NCBI GenBank assembly: GCA_003550325.1
Contig: QKWP01000143.1
Coordinates: 256,093 to 320,092 of the forward strand
Length of the DNA: 64,000 nucleotides
Source: Gigaspora rosea
Taxonomy: Eukaryota > Glomeromycota > Glomeromycetes > Diversisporales > Gigasporaceae
Direction: 5' to 3'
The notes under the pieces are model-generated. The model did no database searches and was not told the origin of the DNA. It saw only the letters and a program-made list of their open reading frames with translations. The position numbers were made by a program, and so were the translations under genes. Positions 55,661 through 64,000 of the stretch are shown here, piece after piece (positions within the stretch are counted from its first letter, which is position 1; every line of letters begins with the position of its first letter).

Positions 55661-56279
55661 CTATCTATATTCTGCAATTCTGAATATCATGGTTGAGTAA
55701 TTATTATAACATTTGAGTAATTATTATATCATTTTTTAATGCCCTTATTAATGCGTTTAAACAACACAAAATCATGAACATGAATTTTCCAAATTTACTT
55801 TTATTGTTTGATTGCCTAATATTTACAAACTATTTTGGTCTAAGAAAGTTCATGAATATGAAATCGTTTTGTATAATGGTCTCAAATTCAAGAATAAGTG
55901 CAAGTGCAATAACAAGTGAAGACATGATAAATGCTCTGCATAGATAAAGTATATGATTAATAAAAAAATAGTGAATATATTAGCGAATATCAATAAAATG
56001 TTACATTCAACCAAATATTTATATGATTGATTTCTAGAATTTTTGTCAGAACTTTTATCACCAAGATTATCTGATAATCAACTAATTTTCTCAGTAACTC
56101 ATTTTATGTCGATCTATCAACCAATAAAATTTGTTATGTTCAAAAGGTAATCAATGTGCTAAAACTAATATAGTAATATAAGGTTTTCTCTTTGCAACAC
56201 TTACTTTAGAAATTGGCATTCACCAATAAAACTAAGCTGCATATTATCTGTTATTGGAGTAATGAGCTTTGTAATAAAC
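55661..56279. other. AT-rich DNA without recognisable genes
   Basis: Nothing beyond short A/T runs. Confidence 0.5.
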
Positions 56280-56545
56280 ATTTTATAGGTTAGCTTATAC
56301 TAATTCAAGCTAACCCAATATATTGCAATTACTAGTATAGCGAACAAATTTTGTAATAGAATTTTTATAAAAACCCATATAAAAATCACAATAATTCTAA
56401 CAAAAACTGGCTCAATCATACTGAAATAGAGTGTGAATTCTGTGGCAGAATTTTGTAATAACATAATTTTGATGCAAATCAACTCAATCTTAACCATATA
56501 TTGTAGTTAATAGAATAGTACAGAATTTTTTTTGTGACGATTCAA
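56280..56545 (-). repeat. Reverse-oriented copies of the ~100-110 bp repeat
   Basis: On the minus strand the order TTGCAT..., AAAATTCTGT, TATTGTAGT matches units of the array at 50880-51870; about two units. Confidence 0.65.
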
Positions 56546-56633
56546 TGCAAACTAACTCAGCATATTTATGAATATTATATAATGCGAATTTACAGATTTT
56601 TATAACTAAGATTCTAATGTTTTATACAAAGCT

Positions 56634-56652
56634 CCCGCGGCAGAGCCACGGG
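56634..56652. repeat. GC-rich hairpin, possible Helitron 3' end fragment
   Basis: CCCGCGGC-AGA-GCCACGGG, an 8 bp stem with one mismatch, in AT-rich DNA. Helitrons end with such a hairpin; CTRR is not evident close by, so this is only suggestive. Confidence 0.4.
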
Positions 56653-56811
56653 TCAGGTGTCAAATTATATAAGATGAAGTTTACAAATTAGCTAATTTGT
56701 AAAAATTTATATATACAAAATCTTATTATGAATCTATATGTAGTAACTTTATTTAGATATATTATCAATAGTAAAGATAAAAATTAAAAAATTTTTTTAT
56801 CATGCGGTATC

Positions 56812-56888
56812 ATGCGCATTTTATATATCATACGCATTAATGCGCATTCATGTGCATTTTATTATAAAATGCACATTTTTCCCATCTC
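56812..56888. mobile_element. Right end of a GAGATRGG-type MITE
   Basis: ATGCGCATT repeats followed by AAAATGCACATTTTTCCCATCTC and TA. This is the inverse of the 53521 end. Confidence 0.45.
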
Positions 56889-56967
56889 TAGTAATATGAC
56901 GTATTTAAAAAAGAAATATCAATCAAAAGCACAGATTTGTACAGAAACACTTCACACATGCACTCCG

Positions 56968-57419
56968 TTCCTGGTAATAGTAGATAGAAAAAATGATAGG
57001 TTTCTTGATGATCAATGCAGGAAATGAGGGCAGTGCTAAATTTGCAAGTTGACAATGATGATGGAATAATCTACGGGTTGATGAGTAACAGAAAAATGTA
57101 TATTATATTATAGAAAAATGCAAAAATGAATGCGGCAGTGCTAAAAAATTGATCTACAGGTTGAAGTATGAAATGAAAAGTTGTAGTATTAGATTCCTGG
57201 TAATAGTATATAGAAAAAATAATAGATTTCTTGATTGTCAATGCAGGAAATGAGGGCAGTGCTAAATTTGCAAGTTGACAATGATGATGGAATAATCTAC
57301 GGGTTGATGAGTAACAGAAAAATGTATATTATATTATAGATAAATGCAAAAATGAATGCGGCAGTGCTAAAAAATTGATCTACGGGTTGAAGGATGAAAT
57401 GAAAAATTGTAGTATTAGA
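56968..57419. repeat. ~226 bp tandem repeat, two copies
   Basis: TCCTGGTAATAGTAKATAGA, then CAATGCAGGAAATGAGGGCA and GGCAGTGCTAAAAAATTGAT, occur at 56968-57193 and again at 57194-57419 with few differences. Confidence 0.85.
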
Positions 57420-57444
57420 TACTGTATTCTGTAATTTTTAAATA

Positions 57445-57637
57445 CTGTATTTCTCCAAAAATAAGCACTCCCCAAAAGTAAGCATCCCCGCGATTCATAT
57501 ATACCCAAAAATAAGCACCCCTTATATAATATAAATAAGCAACTAAATATCAAATCATTCACATTATTAGTTGAGGTTATACCCGAAAATAAGCAACCTC
57601 ATAGAAAAAAGGGGTGCTTCTTTTCGGAGGAATACGG
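57445..57637. mobile_element. 193 bp TA-flanked MITE with AATAAGCAC repeats
   Basis: TA-CTGTATTTCTCC at the left and GGAGGAATACGG-TA at the right; internal CCAAAAATAAGCACCCC repeats, inverted at the right end (GGGGTGCTTCTTTTCGG). A mariner-type MITE by its TA target. The minus frame 57380-57562 comes from these repeats. Confidence 0.8.
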
Positions 57638-57639
57638 TA

Positions 57640-58757
57640 TTATGTAACATATCTGATCACGATATCTAGAGATATGTTGTGTTACCTAATCTAAAAGTTT
57701 GGTTGGATATCTTTAACAGACATTGCATGAAATGAAGTAGAAGTAAAAACGTCCTTGCTATGCTTCAGACAATTACGGCAAACCAAAAACAATTTAGACC
57801 CACATGTTTAGTTGTAACTTACTTGACAACATACTTTACATGGTAATTTATGGTAAGTTTACTGTAACTTACCTGGTCAATATGTAAGATACAAAATAGG
57901 TATTAAAGTTGGCCAAATCACATAACAATTTCTACCAGCATTAACATCAACTTGACTCAGCCTCAATGGCTAAACAAATGATCAATTAAAACCAAATCAT
58001 AATATAAAATTTAGGCAAATTTTATAAATTGTTATTTTGAGTTTATACATATAACTTTCATACTTTACCATGAAATTTAACAACCCTAGTTGGGTTGTAT
58101 AAATTACAATTTTACATGCGGAATTTTATGCAGATTTCAGAAAATTAAATTTCATGAAATTTTCACACGTTATACATACGTAAAGATTTACTAATGTTTG
58201 GTCTGTATTATTGCATTATTTGATAACACTTGAAAATTTGATCTCAGAAACTAAATTTCATGTGTACAAAATTACAAATTACATGAAAATTTAATTTACG
58301 AAACTTACTCAAAATTTCGCAAAATTACACATCTCTATAGCTAGGTTCAATAGAAACCTTTGCCATCGGAGTCAACATCATTCATTATAACACATGGAAA
58401 ATGGCATTAATTCCGATTAAAAATTGACCCGTGGTTACTTGCTATTACACTACTTGCTACATAATTATTACTTGAAACTGGGCAGCGAAACCATCCACAT
58501 GTGCAATTTATAGTTTTAAAAATTTTTAAAATAAGCTATTCAAGTTCATGGATGTTTATATTAATTTGGCATATTATTATAAGAGCATTTATTAAAAAAT
58601 AAAAAAAAAAACAATAATGAGCTGATAATGTTTGATCTATTTAACAAACTACTATCTACTGTGTTCGTTAAAATAACTGCGCATCACATAAACAGCCTTT
58701 TAATTAATCATTTATCCTTGTAGATACGATTACAAACAAATTTTCAATAATTACTTT
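57640..58757. other. AT-rich DNA downstream of the secreted-protein gene
   Basis: Only diffuse inverted similarity of ATTTCATG/CATGAAAT and TTTTACATG (58080-58330), perhaps an old foldback. No gene seen. Confidence 0.5.
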
Positions 58758-59065
58758 TTAGACTTTTTGATCATGTGCAATACATATATCTCCGTTGCAA
58801 TACAGTCCGGATTTGCAGTCAGCATCGCTGTCACATTGGTCAGTCCAATCGCAATCCCCTTTTCCACCACCAGGAGTACATCGTTTCGTAAGGTAACCAG
58901 ATCGAGCTGTCAATAAATATACATGGTTAATAATTAGTATAATAAGAGTCATAAAAAAAAATAATTAATTAATTCAGACATTTTACCTTCATGCAAAGGT
59001 GACCCGTTAATCGACAGGCCATAAACAATGCAAATAAGAATTATAAAACAGAAAAAATATTTCAT
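58758..59065 (-). CDS. Small secreted cysteine-rich protein with Kex2 site (75 aa, two exons)
   Basis: Minus strand: exon 1 is 59065-58987 (79 bases), intron 58986-58907 (80 bases, GTAAAA...ACAG), exon 2 is 58906-58758. The ATG at 59065 gives M-K-Y-F-F-C-F-I-I-L-I-C-I-V-Y-G, a clear signal peptide of about 16-20 residues. A short pro-segment ends in Lys34-Arg35, a Kex2-type cleavage site directly before Cys36. The mature ~40 residues hold six cysteines spaced C-x8-C-x5-C-x5-C-x5-C-x4-C with Asp-rich loops; the C-D-S-D-A-D-C...Y-C part resembles the Dickkopf/colipase-type cysteine fold. Using a start inside the intron, as a plain open frame would (58952), would lose the signal peptide. Predicted secreted and disulphide-bonded; an effector role is inference. 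Confidence 0.85.
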
Positions 59066-59180
59066 CTTTTCGGAGTTTATTGTTATTTTGCAAACGTCTT
59101 GAAACTTATTATTTTGAGAATATTTTTTAGGTTTAAATAATATTTTTGTGGTGTGTTTTCTTTGAACAGTTTCTGTGCAT

Positions 59181-59192
59181 TTATATATAAAA
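59181..59192 (-). promoter_or_regulatory. TATA-like element of the secreted-protein gene
   Basis: On the minus strand TTTATATATAAA stands about 115 bases before the ATG at 59065, followed by an AC-rich leader. Assigned by sequence and position only. Confidence 0.45.
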
Positions 59193-59447
59193 TATTTTTA
59201 TCATAATGTTAAAATTCGGAGCTCTGGTCAAATTTTAGAATTGAAATCCTTATATGATAGTGATGAGCAATTAATAGGTACATATTATTTACTGGAAATT
59301 CGTTTTTCACTGATTAAAGTAACGATTATAAATCTTTAAATCACAGTTTGATATCATACAAAACGAAGAACAGTACTATTATTCATGTAAATCTTTTATC
59401 AAATAAGGATCTTAAGGTCATAAGATTTCCTCTATTCGTTATTATAT

Positions 59448-59463
59448 TCTTTTTTTTTTTTTT

Positions 59464-59507
<44 letters not shown>

Positions 59508-59568
59508 CCTTTTTTTTTTTCATATAATTTTTTTTTTTTGTTTTTTTATTTTTTTTTTTTTTTTTTTA
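59448..59568. repeat. Poly-T tract
   Basis: About 120 bases of almost pure T with a few C, A and G interruptions, ~390 bases upstream of the secreted-protein gene start. Such tracts are unstable in sequencing, so its length is uncertain. Confidence 0.9.
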
Positions 59569-59569
59569 C

Positions 59570-60160
59570 CTATTATTATTCATAAAATTTATTAAGATTT
59601 ACACGTGTAATTTAGACGTATGCTCTTACGATCAAATTGTGCCACGAAGAGTTATCCATTCATATTAATTGTGATCGTTAAATATCAACTTTTTATATAG
59701 TTATATAATGATGTAATTCTACTAGATATAATAAATACTCCTTATGGTGATTATATAGGGAAAAAAATGGTGATCGTTAAGGTGACTTGTTAATTAAGTA
59801 AATCAAAATCATATATGTTGTCATAGAAAAGTTAACCTTGATCGTTGCTATTTACAATTTACTCATGCTTGATCATGTAATTAAAATGTTTTTAGAAAAA
59901 TAAATGCTACCATATTTGATGTAAAAAAAGACACTGCAACTTCGTAGTCATAAGGAGCGTGATTGATTTGTATTGAAGTTTTTGAGGAAAAAAAAAACCG
60001 AACACAACCTGTGAATCTAAAAAAATGGACACATTTTTATATATGAAATGTTTCGATTGGTTAATCGGGGAAAAAATCTGTATTATTAGAATTTTGCATG
60101 ATACTACATATAGATTTGATTTTCATAGTGTATCGAACACCCCAATTCAGTATAGTGGAA
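59570..60160. other. AT-rich intergenic DNA
   Basis: No gene or clear repeat. Confidence 0.5.
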
Positions 60161-60340
60161 TTAACAGTTGTGGTCTCTATCACAATTTACTGTAAAAAAT
60201 GTTGTTGCAAAACTTACCGACTATTGTAGTGATTTACTGTAAAAAAATTTCAGTACGATACTTTATGTCATGACACAATATTTGAGATTATAACAGATCA
60301 TTATGGTACGGATGACTAGTATTTTGAGCTAGTTCGTATT

Positions 60341-60492
60341 GGGAAATTACAGCAGATCAGGTATTACGAATATCAGTATGGTACGAAATGCCAGATCAGT
60401 ATGGTATAGGTATTACGAATATCAGTATGGTATAGGATTTAAAAATCAGCATGTTCTGCTCATCTATACCATATTGTCTGCCATATCGAGAG

Positions 60493-60524
<32 letters not shown>

Positions 60525-60587
60525 GATATAAAAGGTAACTTATACAATTCTGATCATTCATACCATACTTATCTGCTGTAATCTTTC
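60341..60587. mobile_element. ~250 bp MITE with ATTACAGCAGAT ends and AG microsatellite
   Basis: ATTACAGCAGATCAGG at the left and its inverse (ATCTGCTGTAAT, 60571-60582) at the right. Inside, TATTACGAATATCAGTATGG is repeated twice and a (GAAAGA)n tract lies at 60488-60523. The element is flanked by broken copies of the ~100-110 bp repeat, so it probably inserted there. Confidence 0.6.
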
Positions 60588-60599
60588 AATATTTGGTTG

Positions 60600-61290
60600 A
60601 TTCATGATTTACCGTAAAAAATTTTATTACTAATCGTGTCTCATAATTAAAATCCTGAGATAAAGATATTTTCTTAAAGAAAACAAAAGTTTAGCATTAC
60701 ATTTGGCATATGACCAAATCTGCCTAAATGACTAAGTGACTAAGTCACAGTTATATAGTCATTTCATTTTAATTTATATGACATTGATTTGACATGATGT
60801 AAAGACTCTGAGCGATCAATTATTTAAGTAGGTTTTATAAAATAATTTGTTAGAAAAGATTTTTATAAATATTTTAGAAATTAAATTATTAGATTCCTGT
60901 AGTTTTTACAATAAAGGTTCCATATCTAGAATTAACAAATTAAAGATCAAGATCGATAAATTTCAAATATTTTTGTTATAAGCTTTGAGTTTTTTAGTGT
61001 TAATTTGAAACCTTCTAGATACTTGTTCATTAATATTTTGCCACTTAAATGTCTTAGTAAAAGGCATTTGGTAATTCATATAAACAATTTGTATGCATGT
61101 TACGCACGTAGAATCTATAATACAAATTTTTAGATGATCGGTCTGTCTAGCATCGCATGATCATATAAGGACAGCCGACACAATTTTTCCAAAAAAAAAA
61201 AAATTTTTTTTTTTAAATTCCATGGTGCAAATTATTCCATTTTTGGCATGTAATTTTTTTCTCCGGTGTCACCCGATGACCTTAATATTC
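60600..61290. other. AT-rich intergenic DNA
   Basis: One fragment of the ~100-110 bp repeat at the start; A/T homopolymers at 61190-61215. No gene. Confidence 0.5.
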
Positions 61291-61295
61291 CGGAA

Positions 61296-61588
61296 TCTAT
61301 ATTATAAAAGTCCGCTTAAAGCATTCTGATTGGTCGAATTCGGGTACCATGATCAGGATCGTCATCAGGTGATCTATGCATATCGGGATTAATTATCATT
61401 GCACAGTAACTAATCTATATCTATCTTCTATTATTAAAATTCAATCAATTTCGGTACTTATGTAACCAATCGTATACGTAACCAAGTTCAGAAGTGATAA
61501 ACATTTTGTATTCTTGCTCATTTCAACAAAGTTCATTTACCCTAGATAGACAAGAATTGTTAATTAAACTATTAATAAAAATAACATG
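61296..61588 (+). mobile_element. Helitron-like 5'-end repeat, copy 1
   Basis: TCTATATTATAAAAGTCCGC after an A, followed by GATTGGTCGAATT, ATGATCAGGATCGTCATCAG and TTGCTCATTTCAACAAAGTT. The TC-TATATTATAAAAG start resembles 5' ends of many Helitrons. The same order is found at 63028-63272. No Rep/helicase coding in the window. Confidence 0.5.
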
Positions 61589-63027
61589 TGTTTTTGTTTG
61601 ATTTATGTTACATGACTTAAATTTTGATTTGACCAGATAATGAAAATTTTTAGGGGTGATGCTATAATGTTTAATGACGTTGATCTTTTCGGAATGGTAC
61701 TGTATTAAACCAGTTAGGTTAAACCGTTAAACGAACGGATAATTTTTTTTAGGCAATTACAAATAAACTATAGTTGAAGTTAAAATAAGTATAAATAAGG
61801 TAGCTACATCACTATGTCACGCAAAATCAGAATATACATCATCTATAGTATTAAAATTTTATTCATCTTTCACTTTTAACCAATTTTGTTGGCCAATTTT
61901 AGATCATGTAATCTCTGTTGATCTTATTAAACTCCTAAAAAGGAAACAGACTATAACTTTGTGCCAATCGTTCACATTTGAAACTCCTAAAAAAGAAATA
62001 TCAATTATGATGCCAAGAAAAGTTTCTTACAAGATTTTAATTTAATCTATTACTCGCCAATTATTTAAAAGATAGACTTGAAAGTCAACCTCATTTTCTC
62101 TTGGCAGCACTCAAATTATTTTTATACATTTTAAGTTTATATAGTACATTTAATTTTATTATTTCAATCTATTATTCTAATTAAAAAAGATGACATATTA
62201 CCTTTTCTTATTCATTTTATTTTTTATTCCAATTAACTATTTATCAATATCGTCATTGATAATTTTACAATCATTTTGCCATGTGTTCATGACATATCAA
62301 ATTACTATGGAGATGAAACAATTTGGCCCATATATTTAAGAAATATCATAGATAAGCAGATTGTTGTTAAGAGTTAAAATTATTTAGCAGCACAAAATTT
62401 CTTTATACTATTAGTTTAAGCTAAATGGTATTAAATCCAAGTGGGTTAAACTACTGTTAAACTGTTAGACGCATTAAACGATTAATTGTTAAAAAAAAAT
62501 TTTTTTCTAGGCGGTTTCAATTTTTGATTGTAAAATATAATATATAATTAAAATTAAATAAAAACTTTAATAAAATAATCTAAAAAAAAATACGAATAAA
62601 AAAATTAATTTAGCACGTAGTACTACTAAAGTTTTTCTGTCTGTCACATTTAAACAATTTGATTGGTCGAATTGGGGTACCGTGATCAGGATCATCAGTT
62701 GATCTACATCAGGTGATCTACATGCGCCGTCACTGCTTCAATTGTTATATACTTCGATTAGTAATAATTTATATGTCACCAACTACACAATCAAGTCCTC
62801 TTCGTGTTCATGACCATCATGTGATACATGTGTACCCATGATAGTACGAACAATCTAATCTTACCACGTTCCTACAAACAGCACCACCATTTACTGCGTT
62901 TGAGATTGGATCAAATGTTCAAATTAATTAATAAATCAACGTTAATAGTTAAGATTTTTATGTTTATAATTTTTTTTTTGTATAATTACTATAGCACGGA
63001 CATTTGGAATGCCTAACTACTAGTCTA
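61589..63027. other. Non-coding DNA between the two Helitron-like repeats
   Basis: A partial third copy (GATTGGTCGAATTGGGGTAC, 62659-62720) lies here. TTAAACCGTTAAACG-like blocks occur at 61725 and 62445. 62250-62300 resembles 32060-32110. No gene. Confidence 0.5.
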
Positions 63028-63272
63028 TCTATATTATAAAAGTTATAACTGTCTGTCCGCTTAAAGCAATCTGATTGGTCGAATTTGTGTACCGTGATCA
63101 GGATCGTCATCAGGTGATCTAGCACAGTAACTAACCTATATCTATCTTCTATATATTATTAAAATTCGGTCAATTTCGGTAAACATATTGTATTCTTGCT
63201 CATTTCAACAAAGTTCATTTACCCTAGATGGACAAGAATTGTTAATTAAACTATTAATAAAAAATGACATGT
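63028..63272 (+). mobile_element. Helitron-like 5'-end repeat, copy 2
   Basis: TCTATATTATAAAAGTTATA, CTGTCTGTCCGC, GATTGGTCGAATTTGTGTAC and the shared tail ATTTACCCTAGATGGACAAG match copy 1 with small indels. Confidence 0.5.
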
Positions 63273-64000
63273 ATATAAATTGTAGGTAATATAAAAGATT
63301 GATGTATTCTAACACGCATATATAAAACAAGTGCTAAAATTTGATCAAAAACACAACCATCGACGCGTACAATTCAATTTCTTTTATCGTGATCCGGTTC
63401 ATTATTCATGAGTGCTGACTTATATTATTAAAAAAATAATATATATTTGTTATAAAGATAACTTTTCGAACTTTCGATTTTACCCCTTATTACTTACCAG
63501 ATTAGGCTCTATAATATCATATACGATACGTAATCACAATCAATAATATCACAAATTTTTCACGAGTTGAATCTAATAAATAATAAATAAGCTTGAAACA
63601 CCTGAAGTCACATTTTTTTTTCTCTTGGTATTATTCTATACATTTCAGTTTCATTTCGGATTTTTATCTGTTCATTTTTTTTTATTAATTTAATTTATTT
63701 TATTTCTAAATAAATGCCTTCATACTACAGTACATATAATTTTATTTATCTTTTAATACCGTCGTTATTATTCTTACATATGGGATCTTTGCTAAAAGAA
63801 AAAGAACTCCTTTTGGGACTATAATAGTCCTGAAAGCAAGAATTCCAATATGGTATGATTATCATGTGATTTACGATGTATCGAGTTATCTACATTATAA
63901 TCCGAAAGTTGCTAAAAATATTTAAAAAATTGGTATACTAAAATCAAGATATACCATAGATAACTAAGGGTTGAAAACATTTAATCGTATAAAATTTTGC
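63273..64000. other. AT-rich DNA to the window end
   Basis: No gene, repeat or RNA gene that I can support. Confidence 0.5.

Noticed and set aside
58758..58952. The 64-codon frame starting at 58952 as the full secreted protein
   Set aside because: Its first ~15 codons are intron; the GT-AG intron 58907-58986 joins exon 2 in frame to an upstream exon with a signal peptide.
1..64000. CRISPR array, rRNA or operon structure
   Set aside because: No regularly spaced identical repeats with unique spacers, no rRNA-like sequence, and introns show a eukaryotic context.

Overview
The window looks like nuclear DNA of a filamentous fungus, most probably an arbuscular-mycorrhizal Glomeromycotina genome of the Rhizophagus type. 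The reasons are very AT-rich DNA, short GT-AG introns, a repeated family of BTB-BACK-TLDc proteins (strongly expanded in that lineage), and dense layers of Ty3/gypsy, hAT, pogo, foldback and MITE elements. The organism is inferred from family content, not from a database match. One ambiguous base (n) stands at 54568.

Layout. 1-6363: the 3' part of a decayed Ty3/gypsy retrotransposon (gag, protease, RT, RNase H, an extra zinc-ribbon-like domain, integrase, 3' LTR). Two MITEs interrupt it, each with an exact target duplication. 6364-21631: tandem repeats of a roughly 6.8 kb segment. Each repeat carries a BTB-BACK-TLDc gene ('gene X', starts at 6425, 13272, 21385) and, in the first two, a rotten second BTB gene ('gene Y', starts at 10696 and 16952). 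All five are pseudogenes. 21636-25632: retroelement remnant with a tandem ~205 bp unit, one copy holding a complete 2.6 kb pogo-like transposon, ending in an LTR. 25770-26671: a ~900 bp foldback. 26.7-31.2 kb: non-coding AT-rich DNA. 31296-35824 (minus): a hAT transposase pseudogene split by ~2 kb of minisatellite-rich insert. 36058-37087: a 1 kb non-autonomous hAT element. 38.5-46.7 kb: an older copy of the X/Y pair, with one open BTB-BACK-TLDc gene (39028-40571, 489 aa) and one nearly intact copy with a frameshift (45096-46651). 46.7-58.7 kb: MITEs, foldbacks, a ~100-110 bp tandem repeat and a tRNA-headed SINE-like element, doubled across the n in what looks like an assembly artefact. 58758-59065 (minus): a small secreted cysteine-rich protein gene of 75 aa with signal peptide, Kex2 site and six cysteines. 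59-64 kb: poly-T, MITEs and Helitron-like repeat ends.

Only two genes look functional: the BTB-BACK-TLDc gene at 39028-40571 and the secreted cysteine-rich gene at 58758-59065. The rest is a record of tandem duplication followed by transposon insertion and decay. Several insertions can be checked inside the window because the uninterrupted paralogous site is also present.
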